The position numbers and the translations under genes were made by a program. 64,000 nucleotides of DNA from positions 2,976,001-3,040,000 of the forward strand of contig CP079859.1 in the NCBI GenBank assembly GCA_019339365.1, written 5' to 3'. Each line of letters starts with the position of its first letter. Position 1 is the stretch's first letter. The DNA is from Vibrio neptunius (GTDB taxonomy: Bacteria > Pseudomonadota > Gammaproteobacteria > Enterobacterales > Vibrionaceae). Positions 37,865 through 47,627 of the stretch are shown here, piece by piece. The notes below the pieces were generated by a model. The model saw only the letters and a program-made list of their open reading frames with translations, was not told the DNA's origin and did no database searches.

Positions 37865-38128
37865 AGCTGAACGATAAAGCCCACTTTAAACCTCTGTTTA
37901 TCAACTATTTTCAGCTTACACATGTACTCGTAAACAACATTCTCAGACTACGCGTGTACGCTCAGTTTACAAAACAAGCCATTAACATTTAGTTGATTAA
38001 GTAGGTTAATACTCATTTTTAAGTATTTTATACCAAATGCTAGCTTAACACTGTTTTTAATTTTTAAAGCAATAACTCTAAACTTATGATCGCACGACCA
38101 TCTCTCGACACGTTCAGCGAACATTAAA

Positions 38129-39439
38129 ATGAAAACAAACAAAACTCTCCTATCTCTTGCAGTGGCAGGTAGCCTTCTTTCAGTATCAGCATCAGTCAAT
38201 GCAGCGGGATTCCAGCTCGCTGAATATTCAGCGACAGGGTTAGGTCGCGCCTACGCGGGTGAAGCCGCTATAGCCGACAACGCGAGCGCTCAGTGGCGCA
38301 ACCCAGCAATGCTAACCTATCTAGAAGGTACTCAGATTTCTGTTGGCGCTATCTATGTCAACCCTAATGTTGACGTTGAGGGCACTGTAGATGGCTCAAA
38401 GTCTTTAAGCCCTTTACTTCCTACATCCAATGCTTCTTCTGATGATTTCGCGAATGACGCCGTTATTCCTAACTTTTATCTCTCTCATAAATACTCTGAC
38501 AAAGTCGCAGTCGGCTTTGCCTTGGGTACTAACTACGGTATGGAAACCAATCTGGGTGATGACTTTGCCGCCGCACACTTTGGTAATGAAGCCAGCGTCA
38601 CCACGATGGAAGCCAATCTAAACGCCGCTTATAAGCTGAATGAACAATTCAGTTTTGGTGGTGGCCTCCGTTACGTCATGGGTGAAGGTAGCTTCGGTGC
38701 AAAAACACCGCAATACAATGTATTGTCACAGTCGCAAGGCACTACTCTAAAGTATATGGAAGGTGATGATACGGCGTGGGGTTGGCAAGTAGGCACAGCT
38801 TGGCAAATTAACCAAGATCATAGAATTGGCTTTACTTACAAATCTGAAATTGATCTTAAACTTGAAGGCTACGCAACCGGTATTGGTTTTAACTCGGCCC
38901 TTAGGGACGGGAACCGTGACAATGGCTCTATGGATCTCGCCTTACCAGCCACCGCTGAACTAGCAAGCTTCCACCAGCTAACGGAAAAGCTTGCTATCCA
39001 CGCAAGTTTAAACTGGACTGATTGGAGCAGCTTCGAGAAGCTTGAAGCACAACTTGATACCTATGGTACTAAAATGGTCAAGGTTGAAAACTGGGAAGAC
39101 AACTACCGTTTCGCCATCGGTGCCACCTATCAGGTTGACCAAAAACTAACTCTGCGTACGGGCGTCGCATACGACACATCAGCAGTCAGTGATAAAAATC
39201 GCACCATTACCATTCCAGAAACCGATCGTACATGGTTAAGCCTAGGGGCGAGCTACGAGTTTACTAAGCAGTTCACACTAGATGGTGGATTAACCTACAT
39301 CCTCGCGAAAGACGCGCCGATCACAGAGTCACGTGGATACACCTCAGACGATGAAGCGCAAAGGGTTGCTGGCCAGTTTGTCGGCGAGACGAAAGGCAGC
39401 GTCTGGCTAATTGGTGTTCAAGCCAGTTACACATTCTAA
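38129..39439 (+). CDS. fadL: FadL-family outer membrane long-chain fatty acid channel (copy 2)
   Basis: This is a second FadL channel of 436 residues. The signal peptide ends SVNA (about residue 25). The plug reads AGFQLAEYSATGLGRAYAGEAAIADNASAQWRNPAMLTYL and keeps the canonical NPA. The barrel ends in VQASYTF with a terminal phenylalanine, as outer-membrane proteins do. It is clearly paralogous to the preceding copy but divergent outside the plug and a few strands (LNWTDWSSFEKL against VQWIGWSTFDRL), so this is an old duplication. The 316-base gap with a terminator implies separate promoters. Confidence 0.92.
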   Translation: MKTNKTLLSLAVAGSLLSVSASVNAAGFQLAEYSATGLGRAYAGEAAIADNASAQWRNPAMLTYLEGTQISVGAIYVNPNVDVEGTVDGSKSLSPLLPTSNASSDDFANDAVIPNFYLSHKYSDKVAVGFALGTNYGMETNLGDDFAAAHFGNEASVTTMEANLNAAYKLNEQFSFGGGLRYVMGEGSFGAKTPQYNVLSQSQGTTLKYMEGDDTAWGWQVGTAWQINQDHRIGFTYKSEIDLKLEGYATGIGFNSALRDGNRDNGSMDLALPATAELASFHQLTEKLAIHASLNWTDWSSFEKLEAQLDTYGTKMVKVENWEDNYRFAIGATYQVDQKLTLRTGVAYDTSAVSDKNRTITIPETDRTWLSLGASYEFTKQFTLDGGLTYILAKDAPITESRGYTSDDEAQRVAGQFVGETKGSVWLIGVQASYTF

Positions 39440-39457
39440 ATAATTATCCCGCAAAGA

Positions 39458-39488
39458 AAAAAGGCTTGGTCAATGACCAAGCCTTTTT
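39458..39488. terminator. Bidirectional terminator between fadL copy 2 and mlaA
   Basis: A perfect 13-bp stem (39458-39470 with 39476-39488, loop CAATG) is flanked by A and T runs. It serves both convergent genes. Confidence 0.88.
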
Positions 39489-39489
39489 A

Positions 39490-40260
39490 TTAGAAATCTT
39501 CATCCAGATATTCATCTAAGTAAGCTTCTTCGTCTGCATCGTAATCATCCTTGGGCTCGATTTCCGCTTTAAAGTCTTGCCTCTGAAGAAACGCATCACG
39601 TGTCAGCGCATATGGATCAGGGGAGTTTTCTAGCATAGCTTCTTGGGACACCAACGCCGCACGCGTCTCCATACCTTCAAGCGCCCACTTACCTAGCCCA
39701 GCCCAGAAGTTAACTAGCGATAGCGGTATATATAAGCCATCGACAATATCTGTGGATTCACGCACAGTCCAAGGTCCATAGCCCGGCACCATAACATAAG
39801 GACCATTGCCTACTCCGTAATGTCCAACAGCATCACTGAATGCTTTCTCGTTGTGATCGGTAATCCCCGCTTCTGAGGCAATATCAATAAGACCTAACAA
39901 ACCAAAAGTACTGTTAATCCAAAAGCGATTAAAATGGTCAAGCGCTTTTTCACCGTTTCCCATCAACAGATTATTTACCATACTCGCTGGTTCGTCTAAG
40001 TTGCCAAGAAAGTTAGATACACCATGACGCAATGGATCAGGCACATAATTAACATATGCCAACGAAACGGGACGTACAAAATAAGGGTCCAGGAAATCAT
40101 AGTTAATGGTCCACATTGTGCGGTTGAAACCCTCAAATGGATCATTCACTTCAGATTCGGCTGACGTTGAGTATTCATTTTCTTGAGGAGAACCCGCACA
40201 GCCGAATAATAAAATCGACGTACAAGCAATCACCCAGATCTGAGACTTAAGGCTCTTCAT
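39490..40260 (-). CDS. mlaA: Outer membrane lipid asymmetry lipoprotein MlaA (VacJ)
   Basis: MlaA sits in the outer membrane and removes misplaced phospholipids from the outer leaflet for the Mla pathway. I start it at the ATG at 40258-40260 (MKSLKSQIW), which gives 256 residues and a lipoprotein signal with lipobox LFGC. The frame is open to 40326, but that part overlaps the ccm terminator. Conserved MlaA segments are NDPFEGFNRTMWTINYDFLDPYFVRPVSLAYVNYVP, NRFWINSTFGLLGLIDIA and DAVGHYGVGNGPYVMVPGYGPWTVRE. The acidic tail (DDYDADEEAYLDEYLDEDF) is long. Confidence 0.94.
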   Translation of the reverse strand: MKSLKSQIWVIACTSILLFGCAGSPQENEYSTSAESEVNDPFEGFNRTMWTINYDFLDPYFVRPVSLAYVNYVPDPLRHGVSNFLGNLDEPASMVNNLLMGNGEKALDHFNRFWINSTFGLLGLIDIASEAGITDHNEKAFSDAVGHYGVGNGPYVMVPGYGPWTVRESTDIVDGLYIPLSLVNFWAGLGKWALEGMETRAALVSQEAMLENSPDPYALTRDAFLQRQDFKAEIEPKDDYDADEEAYLDEYLDEDF

Positions 40261-40273
40261 TATTATAATTTCC

Positions 40274-40303
40274 ATAAAAAAGGCTGGTATCGTCACCAGC
40301 CTT
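40274..40303 (-). terminator. ccm operon terminator, immediately upstream of mlaA
   Basis: A perfect 9-bp stem AAGGCTGGT/ACCAGCCTT (40280-40288 with 40295-40303) is followed by six T on the minus strand. It ends only about 15 bases before the mlaA start. Confidence 0.8.
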
Positions 40304-40322
40304 CGTACATTCATAAGGAGTA

Positions 40323-41543
40323 TCATTGATACTGCTTATCAATTATAACTTCAACAGGTTCGCCCATTTTAACGGCTTCGCTCTCTCCAAACCAGTCCCC
40401 TTGCTTCGTTGCGACATTTCCATCGCTATCTAAACGAACCCTTACCATCAAAGATTCGAGTGAAGAAAGCTTGCGATTTTGCAACATGCTATTCCCGTCA
40501 TCCAAAACAACAGTCCTTGGGAAAGAACCGAGTGGATACCTCGCTGCAGCAACTGGCATTGGCGCGCCATCAGCAGTGTGTACCGATACAATCAAAGCTG
40601 AGTTAGGATCTGCTTGAACTTGCTCACTGATCGATATTAAAACGGATACCGATTGACCGCTAGAAACGTGTTCACCCATTTGTTTCTGAGCATTCTCGAT
40701 ACTTCGAGAAAGCATCTCGTAGCGACTATCTTGAGGGCCTATCATCTGCTGCATAACGCTCCAGTAGCGAACCGCTGCTGGATAATCTTTGCGCTCGTAC
40801 GCATCGAAAGCTAACAAAGAGAATACGCGTAAATCAACATAATCACTTTGAACCAGTTGACCAAGTATCTTACGAGCTTTGTCTTGGTCGATATCATCCT
40901 GAGACAACATCAAAGCTTGCGCATAACCCAGTTTCACATCCGCGTTATCTGACTCAAGCCTGTACGCTTTTCTCATCGACCCAATTGCCGTTTCCACATC
41001 CCTATTGGCGAGTGCAATTCGACCAAGAAGCAACCAGCCTGTAGAATCATCAGGTTGGTAATGCAAACGAGTGCGAAGTGCTAAAGTAAGATCTTGCATT
41101 TCGTCATCACTCAACGCCGTCCCTTCCGGTGCCATCAGCTTTTTCGACAGAGCAGGAAGATTGGCACTCACTTGCTGCCATTCTACGACTTCATCTGAAG
41201 CACCAAATGTCATATACATCGCATAAGACAATACAATGACCAGAAGGACCGATGGTATAAGTACTGCCGTAGGTGAAATACCGTTTTCACGCTCTGCTTT
41301 TTGAGCTTGCGGAATGTCATCTAGCAGTGACTGTTTCAAATCGTCAATTAGCTCTTGTTGGTTTTCGACTAACCCTTCTTCAGTTTCTTCTTTAAGCTCC
41401 GATAAACGATCTTTGTAAAACGCTTTATTTAATTCATCACGTAATGCTTCATCATTATTCGCTCTTTTTCTAACGATTGGCAAAACAATCAACAGTGAAC
41501 TCAATGCAACGAGAATGACTGAAGCTACCCAAAATAGTGTCAT
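40323..41543 (-). CDS. ccmI: Cytochrome c maturation protein CcmI (CycH-like)
   Basis: CcmI chaperones apocytochrome c to the CcmFH ligation complex. The 406 residues have TM1 at the N-terminus (about 4-24), a short acidic cytoplasmic region with KAFYKDRLSELKEETEEGL, TM2 (about 92-112), then periplasmic TPR repeats (about 150-290, with GWLLLGRIALANRDVETAIGSMRKAYRLESDNADVKLGYAQALML). The C-terminal domain is a beta-rich tail with PVAAARYPLGSFPRTVVLDDGNSM, typical of the family. The start overlaps the ccmH stop by one base. It is the last ccm gene. Confidence 0.93.
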   Translation of the reverse strand: MTLFWVASVILVALSSLLIVLPIVRKRANNDEALRDELNKAFYKDRLSELKEETEEGLVENQQELIDDLKQSLLDDIPQAQKAERENGISPTAVLIPSVLLVIVLSYAMYMTFGASDEVVEWQQVSANLPALSKKLMAPEGTALSDDEMQDLTLALRTRLHYQPDDSTGWLLLGRIALANRDVETAIGSMRKAYRLESDNADVKLGYAQALMLSQDDIDQDKARKILGQLVQSDYVDLRVFSLLAFDAYERKDYPAAVRYWSVMQQMIGPQDSRYEMLSRSIENAQKQMGEHVSSGQSVSVLISISEQVQADPNSALIVSVHTADGAPMPVAAARYPLGSFPRTVVLDDGNSMLQNRKLSSLESLMVRVRLDSDGNVATKQGDWFGESEAVKMGEPVEVIIDKQYQ

Positions 41544-42022
41544 TACTGCTTGTCTCCATCATTCTTATCATCCAACAGCGCTTTCAAGCGTGCTTCTTTC
41601 GCTTTATCCCAAGATTCTGTCTGCTCAGGTTGCACTTTACGCGATCGAGTTCTTAGGACAATAAAGCCAAAACCAAATACCAAGACAAAAATCGGTCCTA
41701 GCCATAAAATTGATGTCGCCATTGTGAATGGAGGATTATAGGTAACAAAATTGCCGTAACGAGCAATCATGTAGTCAACAATTTCCTGTTTTGACTTACC
41801 TTCTTTAGTCATCTCATACACTTTTTGGCGTAAGTCGACAGCCAACTCTGCGTTGGAATCCGCAATCGTATTGTTTTGACATTTAGGACAACGAAGCGTA
41901 TTTCCGAGTTCTTTGAACTGCTGCTCTTGTTGCAAATTTTCAAACTCATAAATTTGGATTGTGGCATGTGCAGCTAAAGACAGAGTCATCGCAGCAAGTA
42001 AAGCGAATATCATCTTTTTCAT
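41543..42022 (-). CDS. ccmH: Cytochrome c maturation protein CcmH (thiol oxidoreductase, CcmL-type)
   Basis: CcmH is a membrane-anchored periplasmic thiol protein that reduces apocytochrome c before haem attachment. The 159 residues have a signal peptide (MKKMIFALLAAMTLSLAAHA), the redox motif LRCPKC (C45, C48), a three-helix domain (SNAELAVDLRQKVYEMTKEGKSKQEIVDYMIARYG) and one C-terminal membrane helix (about 105-125). It overlaps ccmG by four bases and ccmI by one, so translation is coupled. The separate ccmI supplies the TPR part that is fused to CcmH in E. coli. Confidence 0.95.
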   Translation of the reverse strand: MKKMIFALLAAMTLSLAAHATIQIYEFENLQQEQQFKELGNTLRCPKCQNNTIADSNAELAVDLRQKVYEMTKEGKSKQEIVDYMIARYGNFVTYNPPFTMATSILWLGPIFVLVFGFGFIVLRTRSRKVQPEQTESWDKAKEARLKALLDDKNDGDKQ

Positions 42023-42573
42023 TGACCAGCCTCCGCGAGAACTTGCTCATACATCGGCTTAAGCGTTTCGTTCCAGTTACGGTCATTCACATCACCGACA
42101 TGGCGATAACGAATCTTCCCTTGCGCATCAATAAGGAAGGTTTCTGGGGCACCATATACGCCTAAGTCTAAACCAAGCATTCCGTTACCATCGAATAAGC
42201 TAATCAGGTATGGATTACCCAGCTCATTCAGCCACTGAACAGCTTTATCACGCTCATCTTTGTAGTTCATGCCGATGATCTTCACACCTTGAGATGCTAA
42301 CTCATTCAGGTATTGGTGCTCTGCATAACAAGTTGGGCACCAAGTCGCCCATACATTTAGCAGTAGTGGCTCACCTTTAAAGATGGATTGATCATAAAGC
42401 TTGCCTGGCTCAGCGAGATCTTCAAGACGAAATTCGGGCACCGATTTTCCTACTAGCACAGATTCTAGCTTAGTAGGATCATCGCCATGCGAGTTTTTAA
42501 TCAGTTGGGCAGCAAAGACAGCCACCAAACCCAAAAACACAAACAGTGGGATGAACAGTAGTTTCTTATTCAT
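42019..42573 (-). CDS. ccmG: Thiol:disulfide interchange protein CcmG (DsbE)
   Basis: CcmG is a periplasmic thioredoxin-like protein that keeps CcmH and apocytochrome c reduced. The 184 residues have an N-terminal membrane anchor (about 5-23) and the thioredoxin fold with LLNVWATWCPTCYAEH (C79 and C82). YGAPETFLIDAQGKIRYRHVG contains the cis-proline. The start overlaps the ccmF stop by one base. Confidence 0.96.
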   Translation of the reverse strand: MNKKLLFIPLFVFLGLVAVFAAQLIKNSHGDDPTKLESVLVGKSVPEFRLEDLAEPGKLYDQSIFKGEPLLLNVWATWCPTCYAEHQYLNELASQGVKIIGMNYKDERDKAVQWLNELGNPYLISLFDGNGMLGLDLGVYGAPETFLIDAQGKIRYRHVGDVNDRNWNETLKPMYEQVLAEAGQ

Positions 42574-44531
42574 TATGCCTCCTGCGTCTTAGTGCTTTGT
42601 CTAAAACGATAGCGCTTGTCACTGATTGCAATAGCGCCGCCCAGAGCCATCAACAGGGAGCCTGCCCAGATCCAACGAACAAACGGTTTGTAATAAATAC
42701 GCACGGCCCAAGACTTATTGTCATCTAGACGTTCGCCCATCGCAATATACAAATCACGAGTCACACCACGATCAATCGCAGCTTCAGTCATCATCGAGCG
42801 TGCAGTGCGATAGAAGCGTTTTTCTGCGTGAAGGGTATTAATGTACTGACCATTATGAGTGATCTTGAAGTCAGCAATATAACCATCATAGTTCGGGCCA
42901 TCTTTGTCACGCAGTCCTTCAAAGTAGAAGTCATAACCTTGAATGTTGTAATGCTGACCAGGAGCTAAGCGTACATCTCGCTCGATGCTGTAGTTCTGAA
43001 CCATCGCAATACCAATAATACTTACGGCAAGGCCAATGTGACCCATCATCATCGCCCAGTGACTACGCTGAAGTTTCTTGATGCCAACAGCAAAACTGTG
43101 ACGATGAGTTGCACGTTCATGCAACTCAAAGCCGTGCATGAAGATAATCCACAACGCCATCACCCAGCCTAAATAAGCCATAAACTGGAAGAAATCAGCA
43201 AACAAGTATACAAATACACCTGCGAGTACAAGCGACGCTATGCCAGAAACCAGCATAGGCTTGAGCAAGCTTGTTAAGCTATCTCGTTTCCAACGAATCA
43301 GCGGACCGATACCTAACAAGAAAGAGAAAGGAATCATTAACCACGCAAACAACATATTGAAAAATGGCGCACCGATAGACACAGAGCCCAAGCCAATCTG
43401 TTTATGTACTAGTGGTAATAGCGTACCAACTAAAACCACGACCAAAGCAGCAATCAATAGGACGTTGTTTGATAGCAATGCATTTTCGCGTGAGACTAAG
43501 CTGAAGTTACCTCTAGCACGAACGGTTGCCCCTTTTAGAGCAAACAAAAGCAGTGAGCCGCCGATAACAAACACCAAGAAGCCGAGTATAAACATACCTC
43601 GTGAAGGATCAGATGCAAACGCGTGAACTGACACCAAAATACCCGAACGTACAAGGAACGTACCTAACAAACTAAGAGAAAATGCAGAGATAGCCAACAA
43701 CACAGTCCAAGCTTTGAAAGTACCACGCTTTTCGGTTACGGCTAATGAGTGCATAAGTGCTGTGCCCGCAAGCCAAGGCATAAATGATGCGTTTTCTACT
43801 GGATCCCAGAACCACCAGCCACCCCAGCCGAGTTCGTAATATGCCCACCACGAACCTAGCGCGATACCCAGAGTCAGGAACAACCAAGCTGCGGTGGTCC
43901 AAGGACGAGACCAACGAGCCCAAGCGGTGTCAAGTCGCCCCGTCATTAACGAAGCGATTGCAAAAGAGAACGCAACTGAGAAACCGACATAACCCATGTA
44001 AAGCATTGGTGGATGAATAATTAAGCCAGGGTCTTGAAGCAATGGGTTCAAGTCGCGCCCATCAACAGGGAAGAAAGGCAAAGTACGTAGAAATGGGTTA
44101 GATGTGACTATGATGAATAGTAAGAACCCAACCGTAATCATCCCCATGACAGCAAGTACACGGGCCACCGATTCTTGCGGCATACCACGGCTGAATGCCG
44201 CGACTGCTACTGTCCAAGCGGCTTGGATAAGAACCCAAAGAAGCAAGGAGCCTTCATGCGCTCCCCAAACGGCGGTCAGGCGATAGTACCAAGGCAACTG
44301 ACTGTTTGAGTTAGTAGCAACATAATTGAGTGTAAAGTCATTGGTATAAAATGCCCAAAGCAGAACACAAAAAGAGAAAAGTAACAGTAGGAACATTCCC
44401 CAAGACAGAGGCCTTGCGGTGTTCATCAGCATGGTATTATTTCGAGATGCACCGACTAACGGCAGTATGCTCAATAGCACTGCCATTGCCAGTGAAACAA
44501 TCATTGCAAAATGACCAATTTCAGCAATCAT
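42573..44531 (-). CDS. ccmF: Haem lyase CcmF
   Basis: CcmF is the polytopic inner-membrane component that attaches haem to apocytochrome c. The 652 residues match the family (647 in E. coli) with about 15 membrane segments. The tryptophan-rich haem-handling WWD domain is [20 protein letters not shown]. Conserved histidines are seen in [11 protein letters not shown] and in VHKQIG before the WWD region and after it. It lies between ccmE (four-base overlap) and ccmG (one-base overlap). Confidence 0.97.
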   Translation of the reverse strand: MIAEIGHFAMIVSLAMAVLLSILPLVGASRNNTMLMNTARPLSWGMFLLLLFSFCVLLWAFYTNDFTLNYVATNSNSQLPWYYRLTAVWGAHEGSLLLWVLIQAAWTVAVAAFSRGMPQESVARVLAVMGMITVGFLLFIIVTSNPFLRTLPFFPVDGRDLNPLLQDPGLIIHPPMLYMGYVGFSVAFSFAIASLMTGRLDTAWARWSRPWTTAAWLFLTLGIALGSWWAYYELGWGGWWFWDPVENASFMPWLAGTALMHSLAVTEKRGTFKAWTVLLAISAFSLSLLGTFLVRSGILVSVHAFASDPSRGMFILGFLVFVIGGSLLLFALKGATVRARGNFSLVSRENALLSNNVLLIAALVVVLVGTLLPLVHKQIGLGSVSIGAPFFNMLFAWLMIPFSFLLGIGPLIRWKRDSLTSLLKPMLVSGIASLVLAGVFVYLFADFFQFMAYLGWVMALWIIFMHGFELHERATHRHSFAVGIKKLQRSHWAMMMGHIGLAVSIIGIAMVQNYSIERDVRLAPGQHYNIQGYDFYFEGLRDKDGPNYDGYIADFKITHNGQYINTLHAEKRFYRTARSMMTEAAIDRGVTRDLYIAMGERLDDNKSWAVRIYYKPFVRWIWAGSLLMALGGAIAISDKRYRFRQSTKTQEA

Positions 44532-45013
44532 TGACCGCTTCCTTGTTTTTGTTGTTGTGTATATTCAAGCGGTTGGTGATTTTTCTTCATCGCTTCCGCT
44601 ATCTCTGGCGGCATGTATTCTTCATCATGCTTTGCCAACACTTCAAAGGCTTCCACGGTGGTCGCATCTTTCAACACACCCTGAGCGACAATACCCTGCC
44701 CTTCCCTGAACAGGTCTGGAAGAATACCGTCATAGACGATGGTGACCTTTGGCCCGATATCATGCAAATCGAAAGAAACACGCAATGATTCAGGGTCTCG
44801 TCGAACCGAACCTTCAACCACCATACCGCCAATCCGAAGACGCTGGCCGACTTCAGGTTTGGTGCCGTCAGGTTTTCCATCCACTAGCTCTGTCGGTGTA
44901 TAGAACAAATCCATATTCTGATTCAATGCGTAAAGCATCAAACCAACAGTAGCGCTAATACCAATGAAAATGGTTAAGACAATAGCCAGCCTTTTCTTTC
45001 GCCTAGGGTTCAT
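44528..45013 (-). CDS. ccmE: Haem chaperone CcmE
   Basis: CcmE is a periplasmic, membrane-anchored chaperone that carries haem covalently from CcmC to CcmF. The 161 residues have one N-terminal helix (about 9-29), an OB-fold ([27 protein letters not shown]) and the haem-binding H129 with Y133 in the HxxxY arrangement ([13 protein letters not shown]). The C-terminal tail is Gln-rich and flexible. Start and stop overlap ccmD and ccmF by four bases each. Confidence 0.97.
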   Translation of the reverse strand: MNPRRKKRLAIVLTIFIGISATVGLMLYALNQNMDLFYTPTELVDGKPDGTKPEVGQRLRIGGMVVEGSVRRDPESLRVSFDLHDIGPKVTIVYDGILPDLFREGQGIVAQGVLKDATTVEAFEVLAKHDEEYMPPEIAEAMKKNHQPLEYTQQQKQGSGQ

Positions 45014-45216
45014 AATGTGTTCTCCAAATTTTTAGCCGCATCAATACGCGCTTGCCTGTCTACCTTCGACTGCACTTCATTCAACAGGTTTTTGCCACGG
45101 CGGATGCTGCCTATAAGCAGAACAAACATCGAAAAGAATGTGATACCAAAAGCGCTCCAGACATAGCCTGCATAACCGCCCATCGCGAAAAAATCGCTCA
45201 AAGATTCAAAATGCAT
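45010..45216 (-). CDS. ccmD: Haem exporter protein CcmD
   Basis: CcmD is the small membrane protein that releases holo-CcmE from CcmABC. The 68 residues open [28 protein letters not shown], which is characteristic of the family. One membrane helix (about 17-37) is followed by a basic amphipathic tail. It sits between ccmC and ccmE as usual. Confidence 0.95.
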   Translation of the reverse strand: MHFESLSDFFAMGGYAGYVWSAFGITFFSMFVLLIGSIRRGKNLLNEVQSKVDRQARIDAAKNLENTL

Positions 45217-45219
45217 CGT

Positions 45220-45972
45220 TTAGTTACCTCGCTGAGATTTAGCCTGAGCTAAAGCAATCACCCACGGGCGGTGACTCTCTTTGCTAATAATCTCATTGCG
45301 TAGACGAATCATCGTCACTACACCAAAGAAAAAGGCAAAACCGAAAATGTTCAGCAATAGAGGCCAAAGCATATCGCTAGAGATGGAAGGCTTTGCAAAT
45401 TTAGTGATCGTCGCTCCCTGATGTAGGGTATTCCACCACTCAACTGAAAAATGAATAATCGGTAAGTTCACCACGCCAACAATCGCAAGAATGCCCGCGG
45501 CTTTTGCGGCGGTTTTTTGATCATCAAACGCGTGATAGAGTGCGATAACACCGAGATAAAGGAACAATAGGATCAGTTCAGAAGTTAGACGTGCATCCCA
45601 TACCCACCATGCCCCCCACATCGGCTTACCCCATACAGCACCTGTAAGTAGAGCAATGAAAGTATAAACTGCACCGATTGGCGCCATTGCAGAAGCGGCC
45701 ATATCTGACAGCTTCACCTGCCATACCAAGCCAATAAATGCGGCAATAGCCATGGACATGTAAACACCCATAGACCAAATCGCAGAAGGGACATGGATGT
45801 AAATAATCCGGAAGCTGTCACCTTGTTGATAGTCAGAGGGGGCGAAGGCCAGCCCCCATATTGTCCCTACTGATAAACACAATAGGGCTAATATCAAAAA
45901 CCAGGGCAATAGCTTACCACACAGCTGATAAGCAGTTTCGGGCTTGGCATAAGGATGGAGCCATTTCCACAT
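45220..45972 (-). CDS. ccmC: Haem exporter protein CcmC
   Basis: CcmC transfers haem to CcmE. I start it at the ATG at 45970-45972, giving MWKWLHPYAKPETAYQLCGKLLPWF as in the family (250 residues); a GTG four codons earlier is open. Six membrane segments are visible. The tryptophan-rich motif is WGAWWVWDARLTSELILLFLYLG, with conserved histidines in YIHVPSAIW and FSVEWWNTLHQG. It lies 104 bases downstream of ccmB, a larger gap than elsewhere in this operon. Confidence 0.96.
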   Translation of the reverse strand: MWKWLHPYAKPETAYQLCGKLLPWFLILALLCLSVGTIWGLAFAPSDYQQGDSFRIIYIHVPSAIWSMGVYMSMAIAAFIGLVWQVKLSDMAASAMAPIGAVYTFIALLTGAVWGKPMWGAWWVWDARLTSELILLFLYLGVIALYHAFDDQKTAAKAAGILAIVGVVNLPIIHFSVEWWNTLHQGATITKFAKPSISSDMLWPLLLNIFGFAFFFGVVTMIRLRNEIISKESHRPWVIALAQAKSQRGN

Positions 45973-46088
45973 CGTCGTTCTCACTCTTACTTCAGTCTTT
46001 GTCTTATGTACGTCTCTTAGACTTATTTTGACAATTATTAGTTTTGTAATTTATAGAAAGGGGAAAATTCGTGCTTGATCGAAAACAA

Positions 46089-46757
46089 TTAATTGACACT
46101 CACTCTCAACGCCGCACTGATCGCAAATGGTGTTAGGGTCATTGCCCCCATCAACATCGCCCCCATGATTGCGAGCTGTCCGTTGTATGCCATTCCAAGT
46201 GAAGCAGCATCAATAGCCGAAGTCGCAAAAATTAGTACGGGAATATACAGAGGCAAAATCAACAAACTGAGTAACACGCCCCCTTTTTGTAGACCCACCG
46301 TCAACGCGACACCAATAGCACCGATGAAGCTCAACGTTGGAGTGCCTACAAGCAAAGTCGAAACAATAGCCAACCAAGAGTTCATATCAAGAGAAAGTAA
46401 AATAGCCAGCAAAGGGCTAATCAAGATCAAGGGTAAGCCCGTCAAAGCCCAATGAGCAATGACTTTTGACATCACCACGACTGGCAACGGGACAGGCATT
46501 AACATCATTTGTTCCAGTGATCCATCCTGAAAATCGTCCCTAAATAGCCTTTCTAGAGATAACAATGCAGACAACAATGCCGCGACCCACACAATACCGG
46601 CAGCAATACGAGCCAACAGGCTGGGCTCTGGACCAATGCTGAGTGGGAAAAGTGTAATCACTATGATGAAAAACCACAGCGGATTGAGTATGTCTGCCTG
46701 ACGGCGAAACGCAATAAGTAATTCACGTCGAATAATACTGTTCATCGTTGCAAACAT
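46089..46757 (-). CDS. ccmB: Haem exporter permease CcmB
   Basis: CcmB is the membrane subunit of the CcmAB ABC complex that powers release of holo-CcmE. The 222 residues have six hydrophobic segments. SLERLFRDDFQDGSLEQMMLMPVPL is a characteristic cytoplasmic loop, and LPLYIPVLIFATSAID follows. It starts two bases after ccmA. The reading frame is intact. Confidence 0.95.
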   Translation of the reverse strand: MFATMNSIIRRELLIAFRRQADILNPLWFFIIVITLFPLSIGPEPSLLARIAAGIVWVAALLSALLSLERLFRDDFQDGSLEQMMLMPVPLPVVVMSKVIAHWALTGLPLILISPLLAILLSLDMNSWLAIVSTLLVGTPTLSFIGAIGVALTVGLQKGGVLLSLLILPLYIPVLIFATSAIDAASLGMAYNGQLAIMGAMLMGAMTLTPFAISAALRVSVN

Positions 46758-46759
46758 GG

Positions 46760-47380
46760 CTAACTACCCAGTTTTATTTTTCTTAGTTTTGGAGTATCAG
46801 CGAACATATCCTGATGCGTTGTCAGTATCACGATACCACCCTTTTCAGCGTGGCTAAGAAAGAGAGATTCCAAAACTTTCACTCCCTGTTTATCGATCGC
46901 TGTCAACGGCTCATCCAAGATCCAAAGTTTATGATCGCTCAACCACAAACGTGCCAGTGCAACTCGACGTTGTTGCCCTGCAGATAACTGAGCAACGGGG
47001 ACATCCTCACGACCCACTAAACCCACTTTCATAAGAGCGCGATAAATCGTCTCTTTATCGACTGGCTTATGAGAATGAATATTAAGGTAGAACCTCAAAT
47101 TTTCATAAGCGGTGAGCTCACGTTTTACACCCGTTTGATGGCCCAAAAACAGCAGTTCTTGGTGATAACCATCCCGGTTTGACTCAATGTTTTCGTTGTT
47201 CCAGAAAATCTCACCACTGTCACGATCTCCGAGCCCAGTAACGATACGCAATAACGTTGTTTTGCCCGTGCCATTTCGGCCTTCAATCTGTACTAACTCA
47301 CCGGAATTTATAGTAAAAGATAGGGATTCGAAGAGAATTCTTTCATCTCTGATGGCAGTCAGTTGAGATACTTCTAACAT
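46760..47380 (-). CDS. ccmA: Cytochrome c biogenesis ATP-binding protein CcmA
   Basis: CcmA is the ATPase of the CcmABCD complex. The 206 residues have Walker A GRNGTGKT (34-41), signature [15 protein letters not shown] and Walker [13 protein letters not shown] with switch histidine LTTHQ. It is the first ccm gene, separated from the chemotaxis cluster by a terminator and about 250 bases, so the ccm promoter should be in that gap. An extended -10 (TGGTACTAT, complement of 47411-47419) lies about 30 bases upstream. Confidence 0.96.
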   Translation of the reverse strand: MLEVSQLTAIRDERILFESLSFTINSGELVQIEGRNGTGKTTLLRIVTGLGDRDSGEIFWNNENIESNRDGYHQELLFLGHQTGVKRELTAYENLRFYLNIHSHKPVDKETIYRALMKVGLVGREDVPVAQLSAGQQRRVALARLWLSDHKLWILDEPLTAIDKQGVKVLESLFLSHAEKGGIVILTTHQDMFADTPKLRKIKLGS

Positions 47381-47410
47381 GAACGTTCACTAGATAAATT
47401 TTATGTGGGT

Positions 47411-47419
47411 ATAGTACCA
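47411..47419 (-). promoter_or_regulatory. Possible extended -10 element of the ccm operon
   Basis: On the minus strand TGGTACTAT is a TGn extended -10 with TACTAT, 31 bases before the ccmA start. It lies within an inverted repeat TGTGG-N8-CCACA. No good -35 is seen. Evidence is modest. Confidence 0.35.
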
Positions 47420-47536
47420 CAGCCGTACTCACACAAAATAGAAATAGCCCCATACGAATCACGAAACTCGGTAAGATTCTGTTAATAATCTATCACAGCT
47501 CAATCCAACTACCACTAAATGGTTACAATTGAACAC

Positions 47537-47565
47537 AAAAAAAGGATGCTGTTTGCATCCTTTTT
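47537..47565 (-). terminator. Terminator at the end of the chemotaxis operon
   Basis: A perfect 11-bp stem AAAAAGGATGC/GCATCCTTTTT (47539-47549 with 47555-47565) with T-rich flank on the minus strand lies about 60 bases past the DUF2802 stop. Confidence 0.8.
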
Positions 47566-47627
47566 CAATCTTTATTTTCTTGCACTTTTTCGCCGTACTG
47601 GTGCTTTTCGTTGTTCGTTACTTGCTC

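Noticed and set aside
47571..47627. Frameshifted extension of the DUF2802 protein
   Set aside because: Removing one A from a four-base run would add a few residues, but the run is short and I have no firm family C-terminus to compare.
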